Translations under genes and position numbers: made by a program
Assembly (NCBI GenBank): GCA_018296165.2
Contig: JACKQL020000026.1
Coordinates: 248,001 to 312,000 of the forward strand
DNA: 64,000 nucleotides
Direction of reading: 5' to 3'
DNA from: Termitomyces sp. T153
Taxonomy: Eukaryota > Basidiomycota > Agaricomycetes > Agaricales > Lyophyllaceae
Part shown: piece by piece, positions 11,471-22,278 of the stretch
Numbering within the stretch: the first letter of the stretch is position 1
Layout of the letters: each line of letters opens with the position of its first letter
Notes under the pieces: model-generated
What the model saw: only the letters and a program-made list of their open reading frames with translations
Databases searched by the model: none
Told to the model about the DNA's origin: nothing

Positions 11471-13040
11471 TTGGGCAGGGCAAGTAGCCCCAACCCCATC
11501 ACAACTGCTCACCCAAGCCTACCTCAGGGCAATGCCACACCTGTTCATGGTTTCATTCCCCTAGCACCTCTTGCTACCAACCTCCCTCTACCTCTACCCC
11601 ACCCTAACACAGACCCACAGGCCAACACACCACTTGCTGACCCCTCTCATCTTCCACACATTTATTCCATGTTCAAAAGAGATGCATGGCCATTTTATTT
11701 ACACAATTATCCTGACCATGTCCTTGTAACTATCCTAATACAAATAATACAGTATGGCACTAGCCTTGGTTTGTTTCATCAGTGACTAATCTAAGTCCCA
11801 GTCTTGCTTGAATCTCAAGTCTACACTTGAAAACTCCCATACCATCTCTACTCTTTCAGAAGACATAGCCACACAAACTGCCAATAGGCAAATGTGCAGC
11901 CTATTCCCCACCCCACCACTCCTCAACTTTTGTACCTTGCTGCTCAGGGCAGTGACATGCAAACACTCCTCCAAAATTTGGTGCATCCACCATTTATCCT
12001 GGCCTAAGAGCAACTCAGTCAATGATGGGATCCCAGACTTGGAGGCAGCCATTGTCTATGACATGGTCAATTGGGCCATCACTTATTTTGTAGCATCAGG
12101 GCCTGGATCTCTGATGCTCAAACTGGACCTTGAATCTGCATTCTGCCACATCCCAGTCCATGCTGGGGACTGGCCACTACTTGGCTTTACATGGTTGGAG
12201 AAATTCTATCATGACATAGTCCTTGGGTTTGGATGCTGCTTGGCACCTTACCATTTTAACCTTTTTGCAGAAGCACTGCATTGGATCCTACAACACAACA
12301 TACCAGCTTGGTTACACCACTACCTTGACAATTTTCTTGGCATTTTCCCTCCCACAACCCCACCCAACACAGTCAAGCAAGCACTCTGTTGGGCCATGGA
12401 ACTGGGCTCACAGCTTGGGTTAACTTTCCAGCCATCAAAAGTTGTTGGCCTGGACACCACAATGGAATTTCTAGGGCTGGAACTAGATTCCATCAAGATG
12501 GAGATCTGTCTGCCATTGGAGAAGCTTGATCACCTCTGCAAACTCACCTCCAGCTGGACCTCATGTCAGATCTGCACATGCCACAAGCTTGACAAACTCA
12601 TGGGCTACCTGCAGTTTGCCTCCCAGGTTATCCCCACATCATGCACCTTCTTAAGGGGACTCTATGGTCTAGCTGCCACCTTCCCCAGCCAGTCACACTT
12701 CACCCACAGGCACATAACCAAGCCAGCCCAATGTGACATTCTATGGTGGCACATCATGGCTGTCAGCTGGAACAGCATCCACCTCATCTCCCCTTCCTGC
12801 TGCAACCTCAACATTTTCACTGATGCTAGCAGGGCAAAAGGGCTTGGTGGCCACTTTGGGACAAAGTGGTTTGCAGCTCACTGCTCTCACCAACTCCACA
12901 ATGCACACATCCAAGTCAAGGAAATGTTTGCAGTACTCTATGTGATCCTCTGCTGGGGGAAGGCCTTCAGGGGCCACCACATCACTTTCCATATTGACAA
13001 TGAGGCAGTTTTCAATGCCATCCAAAGTACCTCCATCTGA
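11471..13040 (+). pseudogene. DIRS reverse transcriptase and RNase H (decayed)
   Basis: The N-terminal stretch around 11670-11785 ('W...L..HPD..F...I...I..G..LG') is the usual lead-in of DIRS polymerases. The main open part is 11808..13040 (410 residues). RT motif A reads LKLDLESAFCHIPV near 12120. The catalytic YxDD box reads YLDN near 12325, a loss of the second Asp by a G-to-A change. RNase H follows at about 12810-13020 (FTDAS, KEMFAVL, HIDNEA). The neighbouring recombinase is the next module. Dead enzyme. Confidence 0.82.
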
Positions 13041-13189
13041 TCTGCACCAACAATGAAGCTCATCCAACAACTGATTGCCCTATCCTGCTACCTCAATTTT
13101 TCCTTTTCTTCTGCCTGGCTCTCTTCTTCTGATAACTCAGTTGCTGATGCTACCTCTTGCTTTGCATTCACATGCATGTTTCAGATTGC

Positions 13190-14278
13190 ATCATAGCTGG
13201 ACAAAATGCCCTCCCTAAAGATCCTCCATCTTGGTGGTACAAACAAAATTGACACCACACCAAAACTGTCACATTCTATCTGTGGCATGGGCTTGCAGCA
13301 AGCACACAAAAAACCTACTCAACAGGCCAATGACAATTCATCCTCCATGTCCAGCTCAATAACCTCTACAACTCTGATGGTTCCATCCTCCCTGCCTCCC
13401 AACTGGCTGTCCTCTCATGGGTTGCAAGCCTTGGTGGCTGAGTCCAGCCAAAAACCATCAAGGCATATCTTTCTGCTGTTCACTCCCTCCATGTCAATGC
13501 TAACCTGCCTTTTGAAGCCACAGAGTCCCCCCTTGTACAATGCCTCATCCACAGCATCAAGCAGTTTCATGGCAAACAAGATCATAAACCAGTCCAGCCC
13601 ATCACACTTCCCATCCTCACTGCCCTCCTCACTCAACTCAGGGCTGGCATGGCAGCCGGCCACACAATAATTTATGCTGCATGCTGCCTTGCATACTCAG
13701 GACTCCTACATAGTGGCAAATTTACCACAGGAAAAGGCAGTAAGTTCAATGCGAGCCTCAACCTGACACACTGCTCCATCCAATTCCTCCCAAACTTTGA
13801 CAACACCACCCACGCCTGCCTGATGCTCCCTGCCTCCAAAACCAACCCATTTTGCAAAGGCATCACCATTACCATATGCTCTGCACCCAGCTACCCCACC
13901 TGCCCCATAGCTGCACTCAATGCCCTCTATTGAGAGTTTCCCCATAAGCCGGATGTACCTCTCTTCAAACAGCCAGATGGCAAGGCCCTATCATACACCT
14001 ACTTTGTCAAGGCAATCCATGATGCTCTCACACTTGCTGGCTTCAATCCTGCCCTGTACACTGCCCACAGCTTCCATCATGGTGCTGCTTCTGCTGCTGC
14101 AGCTGCAGGATACTCAGACTACGAGATTCAGCTCCTGGGATGGTGGCGCAGCGATGCTTACAAGCTGTACATTGAAAATGACCCCACACACATCCTTTAC
14201 CTATCTTCCCTCCTACACTTGGCTCACACTCAACTCACCCCTTTTGAACCTCCAGCTCTTCGGGGCTACACTGTCATG
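13190..14278 (+). pseudogene. DIRS tyrosine recombinase (decayed)
   Basis: Several frames together encode a tyrosine recombinase. A SAM-like N-terminal domain comes first (WVASLGG...KTIKAYLSAVHSLH, about 13420-13500). The box-I position reads YSGLLHSGKF near 13695, where the catalytic Arg of L-R-S-G has become His. Box II near 14075 reads HSFHHGAASAAA (HxxR lost), followed by GWWRSDAYKLYI at about 14140 with the candidate nucleophilic Tyr. In living elements this enzyme inserts the cDNA circle. Arg-to-His changes fit CGC/CGT-to-CAC/CAT decay. Confidence 0.8.
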
Positions 14279-14421
14279 GCTTGAGTTTGGTCTCTTTTGG
14301 GTGGCCGACTCAAGAACTTTCGGGCTCAAAGAATCCCACTTCTTTCTTGCACACTCATGCTGACTAGTCTGAATGTAAACCCTTCCCCTCAAACTCATAC
14401 TCATCGGCAGCTCGAATTAAT
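14279..14421 (+). repeat. split direct repeat B1
   Basis: 143 bp, matching B2 (14767..14909) end to end. I count four CpG left in B1 against twelve in B2. Its last bases (AAT) overlap the start of A2. Confidence 0.9.
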
Positions 14422-14690
14422 AAATCGGGCAATGTGAAGAGGGTGTGATTGCCTGGGGTTAATTGGTGCCTAGATCAACTCGCTCATTGTCCACCGACCT
14501 TTCATTCTCTCCATTGTTTCATTTCACTTATATCCCTGTGGGCACAGCTGGGGACGACACCGTCATCTCACACTGTGCTCGCAGGTACGTATATCTCTCT
14601 CTATGTACATTACACTCCCTCACCGTCTTCTCACACTGTGCTCACAGTACTCGTCTGATTAGATAGCGCTTACGTTACGTGTTCGCATCC
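14419..14690 (+). repeat. split direct repeat A2
   Basis: Partner of A1. It retains about thirteen CpG sites, most of which are TpG or CpA in A1. The 76 bp between A2 and B2 have no counterpart after A1. Confidence 0.9.
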
Positions 14691-14766
14691 CCACCCACCA
14701 TCCCTATCTCATTTCATTCTATGCTACATTACTACTCGTACTACCTAGACTAGCCCCTCGTAGTTA

Positions 14767-14909
14767 GCTTGAGTTCGGCCTCTTTTGGGCGGCCGACTCG
14801 AGAACTTTCGGGCTCAAAGAATCCCACTTCTTTCTCGCACACTCGCGCCGACTAGTCTGAACGTAAACCCTTCCCCTTAAACTCATACTCATCGGCAGCT
14901 CGAATTAAT
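14767..14909 (+). repeat. split direct repeat B2 (right end of element)
   Basis: Partner of B1, ending GCTCGAATTAAT. CpG sites are intact. Host sequence follows at once. Confidence 0.9.
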
Positions 14910-15903
14910 GATGTGACCAGTACTTTCTGACCGCAAACACTGCTTGTTTTGCATCGAGTCCCTTCCTGTCCATGAAATCAGACTTCAAATGATAACAAAT
15001 GCATGATAAACTCACTCATAGGCATCCATATACTGTCAAGTCTTCCAAAAGAATGCCCTGAAATTTACAAGAAATATTCATAATTATTGTCGGTTGCAGG
15101 TTACAGACTGTTTGGGGCTAACTAGGGATGACCAGGTGGAAACGATGGCTTTTGACACGATAATAGACCATCAAGATCATTACTTTGTCAGCCACCGTAA
15201 AAATACTCATCAGTTATATTTAGCTCATCCTTGCCGGCACAGGAAGCCCGCATCAGCAAAAGTTCGAGCCGCGACTCACCATCAGCATTCTTGACAAATA
15301 TTACAGACAGGAGTGATGTCATACTTGAACGACTCGATAAACGTACGAGATCAGGCTCACCAGACATACCATATTAATCAGAATGGTCACAAGAATTAAG
15401 GCATTGTATGCCCAGTATCGAAACTTCAAGGGCTAGAGACAGCCAACAACAATACGAGAGGCGAATTGAATAAACACAAGCAAGTTAGTGTGTAGTCTGT
15501 AAACCAGATTTTGCACCTTGTTCTCATAAAAAGTGAGAAAATGCCAGTAGAAAGTAATCTGTTTTCGAGTGCAGCATCGATATTCGCACGGAGGCCCACA
15601 CAAACTTGAAATACGGGCCGCCTCGAGCTTCGCAAGAGTTTATCATAAATGCCTACCAAAATCCAAGTAACTTGCCTGAAGAGAAGAGAGAAAGGTAACC
15701 TCAGTCTTTCGCCGGCAGTACTTGGCACTGTGCTGTGCGACTACTCCAGGTATAGGTTGGATATTGAAAGAGACAAGGAACAAAGCTAACGTGATACTGC
15801 AAAATAACCCTAGTAACTGCCGCTGCAAAAAGGTTATCTGAGGGGTGACGATTAGCATTTAAACGGTAGTTCAAAAATGAATAGTCACTTTCTCTGCAAG
15901 AGT
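14910..15903. other. intergenic stretch with one dispersed repeat
   Basis: About 1 kb with normal CpG content and no gene I can support. Bases 15061-15127 form a direct repeat with 19754-19820 (67 bp, few mismatches), and a short further match, ATGACCAGGTG, occurs in both places downstream. The right end is the 3' flank of the minus-strand gene that ends at 15904. Confidence 0.7.
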
Positions 15904-16998
15904 TCAAACCTGCGGACGTAGTCGCTTATATGTGCCAAATGGTCCGACGATAGTCGAGGTGCTCTCTGGGTTCTGCGTATTCATTCCCTCATCATCCCGT
16001 TGTAGTGGCTCAAAAGTTGGCCGTGTTTCTGATATGTTTGGGCGAGTCGTGGGCGCTGCAGCCAATTCTAGCATCCGCCTTAATTCCTCGTTCTCAATTT
16101 CAAGCCGAGTAAGTTCGGTTTCTCTTTCGAGGGCATACTCAGATGCAGCGGTGGTTGTCCAAGATTCACGGTGATCTTCACCATTCTGCCTTGGAATTGG
16201 CAAATCAAGGTCTTCGCCATTGAGGGATCGAAGGAACTGTCGAAGGAGACGGGAAATGCGGGCGAGGGACTGAGAAAAAGTAACGGCGGAAGCGAGGTCC
16301 TGAGTAACATAATCATCCTGTCGCGCGAGAATTTTCGTTTCATATTCACGAATCAACGAAAGCTCTCGTTCCTGGACGTCTTTCTGTAGAGAGAAAAATA
16401 CATTAACGCATCACCGTATGTTCACAGGACATGGGGAAAAGTCACGTACTGCGCGATTGCGAAAGCTGCCTACATGGATATTAATGAGATTCCTCATGGT
16501 ATATGATGAATAAATGTGACACTCAACTCATTAGTGTCTCGAGCGTCTGTTCATAATCCTTGATTAAAGTGTTGAGTTCTTTATTGTCACGTTGCAAGGC
16601 TTGGTTTTCAGCAACCATCGACGTGTTCATTCGCTCCAATTCAGCATCGTACTCCTCTACTTCCCATAAGCGACGAGTGATTGAAGCTGTTTTCGATTAC
16701 AAACCTTGAGATTTGTCAAGGTTGAACCTAATGAAAGTGATATCATAAAGCTTGAAGGCACAGAATGGGGAACAAACCGACGAAGGACAAATCCTGTCTG
16801 AGAATGAATGGCCTGATTCTACGTTCAGAGTTCACTTGACAGGGTAATAGATTGGGTTTCTGCTGGACTGGCCTTGATGTTTCCGGCCTGCGCAAGCAAA
16901 GAGACAGAGACGCTACGATTTTGATTTAGCTGTTCACTGAGTTCTTGAATGAGTGCCCATAGCTGTCCAAGTTGATCATTGCTCTCCAAAACGGCCAT
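15904..16998 (-). CDS. SIKE/FGFR1OP2-family coiled-coil protein (SCI1-like STRIPAK subunit)
   Basis: Six-exon minus-strand gene. It starts at the ATG at 16998, which opens a predicted coiled coil (LGQLWALIQELSEQLNQN). I infer exons coding GNIK / AIHSQTGFVLRR / FNLDKSQ / EEYDAELERMN...LETLM (ending 16528) / a 20-nt microexon 16450..16469 (SSFRNRA) / 16383..15904 with stop. Junction phases agree. The first intron would be GC-AG (AAG|GCCAGT...ATCAG|GCC). Order and motifs (TGF-LRR-FNLDKS, EYDAELERMN, L-IKDYEQTLE-LM, ENEELRRMLELA) match the SIKE/FGFR1OP2 family, whose fungal member SCI1 binds striatin in the STRIPAK complex that controls hyphal fusion and fruiting. Function is inferred from resemblance only. 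Confidence 0.65.
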
Positions 16999-17109
16999 GT
17001 TAATATAAGAAATAAGATGAAACGGCAAGTTGGAGTCTTCCAGATTGCACGTGACCTTCGAGCAACCAGCAGCGTCTTAAAAACGTTAATTAAGGGCTGT
17101 GTCCTGATT

Positions 17110-17133
17110 GTCTGTCTGTCTGTCTGTCTGTCT
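17110..17133. repeat. (GTCT)6 microsatellite
   Basis: Six perfect GTCT units between the SCI1-like gene and the tRNA gene. Confidence 0.9.
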
Positions 17134-17215
17134 ACTTGCGTCTATACATAATCTATGCGTACGCCTTTATACAGCGACTCTACCATTTCCTCTTTCACAA
17201 ACAGGAAGAAAAAAC

Positions 17216-17299
17216 TCTTTGCCTGGGAGTCGAACCCAGCTTTCGCGCGTACATTGTAATAATGACAGGCGCGTGTACTAACCGATATACTAGCAAAGA
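17216..17299 (-). tRNA. tRNA-Asp(GTC) with a 13-nt intron
   Basis: Minus-strand cloverleaf of 84 nt. The acceptor stem TCTTTGC/GCAAAGA is fully paired. D arm GTAT/GTAC with an 8-nt loop containing GG. Anticodon stem CGCGC/GCGCG. The anticodon loop CTGTCA...C gives anticodon GTC with about 13 extra nt after position 37, the canonical nuclear tRNA intron site. T arm CTGGG/CCCAG with TTCGACT loop. The discriminator base is G, as usual for Asp. An A box (TAGTATATCGG) and B box (GGTTCGACTCC) are present, and a T6 Pol III terminator follows at 17209-17214. Confidence 0.92.
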
Positions 17300-17816
17300 C
17301 ACTTACCATGCACCTCAAAAATATCTATCATAGCGTATGTTTCTACCTGTCACAACATCTCACCACTTCATCTACAAAAGCACAAAAGATTGGATGACTG
17401 AAAGCCAGGATTAGACCATGACGCTAAGTATCATCGAAGCAACATCTATTTTATATGCACAAACAGCACTTTGACACCCGGGTGCATGACAAATTCCTGA
17501 TTTGTTACGAAACAACTCGATTCATCTTCAAAAGGTCAGCCATAATTCGCTGTGTCACGAAAACTCTGCAAGGAACTAGTATCTTCATAGTGTACTAATT
17601 GGCCACAGCGAACTATCTATCACAGCCAAGGGGAAGCCTAAGATCGTGGGAGGATTCATGTCCCCATCTCTATCCATCCTAGCGATGTTCTAATGTTTTG
17701 GAGGCCGGATAGTGTTCGAGCCTTCGGTATTCCTGAAAATACTGTGGAAATCGAGTGCATAATGGTAAGGGCTCGGCACAACGACTTTGTAACCGCCGCT
17801 CAGGCTACGGTCACAT
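17300..17816. other. intergenic stretch
   Basis: About 500 bp between the tRNA gene and the end of the F-box gene. No coding or structural feature seen; it presumably holds the F-box gene's 3' UTR. Confidence 0.6.
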
Positions 17817-19169
17817 TCAAGCTAGTTGCAATCGCAACCTGTTCCCTAGGAGCTCCATAATCCTTTCCCCGTGCTCGAAGCGAACCATATAACAAGTGAT
17901 GATGGCCACGTTGTTTAGTGTCTCGACAAGAGCTGGTTGCTCGTTGGTGTATTTCACACGTGCAACCAATGCATTAACAACAGCGTCCCCAGAGAGACGA
18001 TTGCAGTTATGCAAGCACAACGACCGCAAATAACGAAGCCGTATTTGGGGAGATTGCTTGTCAGAAAGAATGTATGGACTGAGGAGTCCAATGACAGTGT
18101 CGGACATGTCGGAGGCAACAATGCGGAAGTCCTGCAGCCAAGGCAGCCTCTCGAAAATGAACCGAAAATCCTTTGTACGCAGGTCGCTATAGTCCATGTC
18201 GAGGAGTCGTATCGGCGGATTACAACGGTTGATGAGAATACGCAGCCCCATACCCGTTGCTCGATCGGTTGAAGGGGACTGGGAGAAGTCATGCGCTTCG
18301 TCTTCACTGTCGCCTTCTTCATTATAATCACCCCTCAATTTGAACTCCGTGTTTAAGTGCGAAAGGTAGAGATTCACTAGTTGGGGAGTGTCAAGGTGTG
18401 ACAAGATTGCGCGTGTCATGCAAGTACTCTTTAGCTGCAAAGTATGAAGGTAAGGGAGATGTGCGATGGGAAGGGGTTCAATTGATGGATGTTCATTGTG
18501 GTACCAGCCCCTGAAGCAGAAGGTTTGAAGCTCCGGACAGACCGTTAGAAAGTCAAGGATATCCCTGGGATCACTGTGAAGATTGTTAGGGCTGTCTTCC
18601 GATAGTTTCAAGTTGGTAATGTGCAGCGGCATGAGGGACTGTGACTTTGGGAGATGAAGAATGTCCACTTGCATGCCGAAATGCTGTTCATACGCTATGA
18701 AAGTCTGATGGTGCATCCTGTCAGGGTCATCTTGTATTGATATGCGAAGATCGGTGAGGTGGCTATCTGAAGAATTGACATCTTTCAAAAACAATCTCTC
18801 CTGTTTATCCTGAATGGTGAATGAGCGCCACCGTTGGATGTGAGGAAGAAGAGGCGATAAGATTGGCAGTATGTTGTCAGAGGTTTGGATATGCAGTTCG
18901 ACGTCCATAGGCATTGGCATTGACCGCTCTATCCAGAGTGTAATTTGTGCCCTCAGAAATGAAAGGGAATGCACCCGTCCATCGAGTAGAACGCGCTGCC
19001 ATGCTTTGGGTGAAGATGTGACTAGATATCTCCACCATTTTGAAACGCTTTGGATTGTAAGTGGTGCTAAGGAGTCATTAACGGCGCACCAAACAAAAAC
19101 CTCTACTAGAAGCTCCGGTGGCAAAGACGTGATGCAACTAGAAAGCTGCGACCCCCCCCGTAACTTCAT
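17817..19169 (-). CDS. F-box protein (450 aa)
   Basis: Intronless 450-residue frame. An F-box lies at about residues 15-60 (SLPPELLVEVFVWC... SVSKWWRYLVTSSPKAW), the region that in this family docks to SKP1 of SCF ubiquitin ligases. The rest is leucine-rich with irregular repeats ending in 'L-x-x-L-x-L-x-x-C', as in the large F-box/LRR expansions of Agaricomycetes; these probably bind a substrate. The start at 19169 is the first ATG before the F-box. Codon use and CpG content are host-like. The substrate is unknown; no partner gene nearby suggests one. Confidence 0.85.
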   Translation of the reverse strand: MKLRGGSQLSSCITSLPPELLVEVFVWCAVNDSLAPLTIQSVSKWWRYLVTSSPKAWQRVLLDGRVHSLSFLRAQITLWIERSMPMPMDVELHIQTSDNILPILSPLLPHIQRWRSFTIQDKQERLFLKDVNSSDSHLTDLRISIQDDPDRMHHQTFIAYEQHFGMQVDILHLPKSQSLMPLHITNLKLSEDSPNNLHSDPRDILDFLTVCPELQTFCFRGWYHNEHPSIEPLPIAHLPYLHTLQLKSTCMTRAILSHLDTPQLVNLYLSHLNTEFKLRGDYNEEGDSEDEAHDFSQSPSTDRATGMGLRILINRCNPPIRLLDMDYSDLRTKDFRFIFERLPWLQDFRIVASDMSDTVIGLLSPYILSDKQSPQIRLRYLRSLCLHNCNRLSGDAVVNALVARVKYTNEQPALVETLNNVAIITCYMVRFEHGERIMELLGNRLRLQLA

Positions 19170-20336
19170 CCTCGAGCAAGGCCCAAGGTCGACTTCAATT
19201 TGTCAAACTTGTCAGAAGAGGTCGGGAAGCTAGTGGGTCATCGTGGGAAATTGAAAGCACGGCCATGTCAATGGTGCTCAAATACATACTAGAATGCCGC
19301 CATTGCATCCATTCCGAACTAAGAACGCTAAGTACTTGTAACGTCAAAAGTAAAATCAAAATGAAGTTGCCGTGTGGCATCTGGTTATGAAACAGTTTCG
19401 CTGCATCAGGAGATACCTGTTCCTTTGAGCTTTCCCATGTCAGCTACTATAATAACAGCTGTTGTAGAGACTGTATGAGATAATGCTGTAAATAGAGATG
19501 TGTACTTGATGAATAGAAATAATGTTAAAGGAAAATGGTAGAAACAATGGTAAAGAGTATTATATTTGATAGCGGTGAGAAACAAATATTGATGCATGGG
19601 ATGACAGTGACCAACAAGAATGATGTGCAGGTGCAGAGGGATGAGATATAACGACAAAGAGTCACTGAGGGTGCATGAGCATGTGATGAATGAGAGCATG
19701 AGACTGAGGGAATGTGATGTCCTGGACGTGGGACTGATGTTTCCTTAGAAGGTAAATTTACAAGAAATATTCATAATTATTATCAGTTGCAGGATGTAGA
19801 ATGTTTGGGGTTAACTAGGCATTTTAAAAGGGGGGGGGTCAATGTGTCTAGGTAGCCCTGATGGTTGTGATGACCAGGTGATCATTTCCATTGGTGAGAC
19901 AGCCCAACAATTCTCATGCATAGGCAAATTCCCAATTCCCACAATGAAGCATAGACTTATCTGGAAATTGAATCTGTAACTATCCACCTCACACAAAAAG
20001 AAGCAGGGCTCAACTATTCACTTTCTAAGGTCAAATCTCCTTGCTTCTGATGCTACTGTGGTTGAAAAAATGCTTGTTCCAATATCTCTTTGCCTTAAAT
20101 ATGCACAGTGTCTTGCCAGTGATTGATTCTGTGACAACCTGCTGTGAGTTGTACATTGACAGTAGTAACTGAGCATTCACCACCTGCTTGATGAATGTGT
20201 TCTTCCACAGCAAGCATCTTACAGATGCATTTGTACATGATGTATAGAATTACCCTGACTATCCCATGCTCTTTGAAAGAGCTTGGCTTCAGTAGCTCAA
20301 TTGATATTCCCTATCATCATTTGATGTACTTGAATT
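19170..20336. other. intergenic stretch crossing from host to repeat DNA
   Basis: No gene I can support. CpG content falls sharply after about 19.4 kb. Bases 19754-19820 repeat 15061-15127 in the same orientation, with CpG sites decayed and an extra stretch containing a G9 run inserted before the shared ATGACCAGGTG. Confidence 0.6.
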
Positions 20337-20955
20337 GTAAGGGAACATTGGCCATAGATAGTTCAAGCCAAGCCCACCACTCACATCCTGACCATCCAGT
20401 CAAGAGGCAAGTGGTGAGCAAGCCAGTCAGAGGCATGGCAGGCAAGCAGTGAGCAAGCCAGCCAGAGGCATGGCAACCAAGTGGCAGGCAACCAATGAGG
20501 GGCAAAGGCAGAGGGCAAGGCAAGGCAAGGGGCCACACTGGCCAAGCTTACAGTTATGCTAGTGAATAAACCTGGAAGCAATGCTATTGTCTGGACTGGG
20601 GATGTCCTATCCCCAGGTCCTGTAAGGGAACATTGGCCATGTATAATCCAAGCCAAGCCCACCACTCACTGTCAGGGAACTGCCAATGCATGTGTTTGGT
20701 CATGTGATTGGTCACATGATCAGTTGCCATGTGCATTCTGTGCAGAACCCACATGGCAAGGTATGCACATGTTTGGTGAAAAGTCACATGACTGGAGTAG
20801 ATTTTCCAAACCCTGGCATTTGAGATCCTGGACTTGTTCTCTTTGGATCTCCCTCTGCCAGGTGTGTAGTCCTACTTGTAGACATTGTACTGTGCTGAAT
20901 AGACTTTGGATCTCCCTCTGCTGGTTGTGTGATTGAGCTGCAGCCTCCAGAGGTC
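20337..20955 (+). repeat. composite LTR-like block, probable Gy-C 5' LTR
   Basis: It starts TGTAAGGGAACATTGGCC at 20337 and the same start recurs at 20624; the block ends CTCTTACA at 20955. The start resembles the LTR at 51338 (TGTAAGGGGACACC). It contains GCAAG/CCAG-rich short repeats (20400-20530) and the phrase CTTTGGATCTCCCTCTGCC twice (20841 and 20903). It appears to be one LTR truncated by a second, followed by the Gy-C internal region. No TGG primer site adjoins it. Confidence 0.5.
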
Positions 20956-22278
20956 ACTCTTACAGCAGAACAAGTCTCCAGATTTGGTCTGGGAGCCCCC
21001 TTTCTTGATTACCTGAACTTCTACCTAGTCCCTCAAAAGGTCTCTTTCCCACCAGTGTCTTAGTGCCCCCTGTGTTTCTCCTATAACCCAGCCAACCCCT
21101 CCAGCACCTTCCCCTGATGCTTCAAGCCCCCAGGACAATGCCTGGAGTTGCTTGCTGTCCTTAGAGACACAGATTCAACTTATCCAAGCCTCCTTACTTT
21201 CCACACTGCCAAACTCACTGGACTCCATCAAACTACTCAAGCAGTATTCTTTTCTCTCCAAGCCCTTCTGGAATGTCTTCCCCTCACTCCTACCCCTCCC
21301 CCTGGACCCCCAGCAGCTGCAAGAAGGTTCTCTTCTGCACCTAGCTCAGAGGTTGTGGCACCCTGCTCCAAACTTCATCCTGCACTCCCTGACATATTTG
21401 ATGGGGACCATAGAGCTGGAGAATGTTTCCTCCAGTCCTGTATCACCTATATCCAGCCAAGCAGTGAAGCCTTTGTCTTTGATGCCTTGAAAATCACTTG
21501 GGTTCTCTCCTACATGAAGGCTGGCCAAGCTTCAACTTATGCACTGCATATCTTTCAATGCCCAGGAGGAATTGAGAGTTTCTCTGGCTGGATGGAGTTT
21601 GAGAAGGAGTTCTAAGCAGAGTTTTTCCCCCTGGACCCTGCCAAAACAGCAGCTCTTTCCCTTTGAGACCAAACCCAGCATGGTCAAGAGAAGCAGACAC
21701 TTGATGAGTACATTGACTCTTTTTGTGCCTTAATCAAACAGGCAGGATAACTGGATGGTCTGCAACTTTGCCTAACCTTCCATGATAGACTCCACTCCTC
21801 TTTTATGGATCACATTGACAGTATGGCAGAGGGGTGCCTAAACAATGAGCATGTCAATACCTGGTACAAGGTGACACATGAGCAGTGGCAGTTAATGGAA
21901 CTGCAACATAAGCCGCAGTGGATGCAACCCTTGACAATTCCTTTCACTCATGGTGGGTTCACCCCCCAAGCTCCCCCTTCCATGCCTGCTCTCACAGCTC
22001 CACAAGCAGGTGCAACTGTTCCCCTTCCATCCTATGTTGCTCCCTTGCACTCTCTGCTCCAAGGAGTCCCAATGGATGTTGACACCTCCTGACAGCAGTC
22101 CTCTACTCCCCTGTTGTATCAATGCTATGAGAAGGCTAGTCACCTTGCCCACTACTGTCCCCAAGAACTAGAAGTCTGCTACCTGTCAGTGTCAGAGCAA
22201 GAAGAGCTGCTCATCCAACTCCTTGCAGCCTAGAATGCAATGGGAACCCCCTCTCTGGACACACCTATAGCTGTCCAG
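20956..22278 (+). pseudogene. Gy-C gag (decayed)
   Basis: Gag of a chromodomain gypsy element. The leader (about 21100-21240) reads 'LLSLETQIQLIQASL'. The capsid begins near 21390 with LPDIFDGDH, then WVLSYMKAGQA and F-x-x-EF-x-AEFFPLDP; a zinc knuckle C-x4-H-x4-C type segment (CYEKASHLAHYC) lies near 22120. Several stops fall where CAA/CGA became TAA/TGA. The frame is cut at 22278 by a solo Gy-A LTR; the protein resumes at 23379. Confidence 0.82.

Larger units (their letters stand above)
10233..14909 (+). mobile_element. DIRS/Ngaro-like tyrosine-recombinase retrotransposon (dead)
   Basis: A 4.7-kb element with the order: repeat A1, Gag-like ORF, reverse transcriptase/RNase H, tyrosine recombinase, repeat B1, repeat A2, repeat B2. 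This A1...B1A2B2 arrangement of split direct repeats is typical of Ngaro/PAT-type DIRS-order elements. There is no integrase, protease or LTR pair. Shared AAT trinucleotides occur at the A1 start, the B1/A2 join and the B2 end, as expected for a recombinase crossover site. The coding part has lost nearly all CpG and key catalytic residues, so the element is inactive. Confidence 0.88.
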
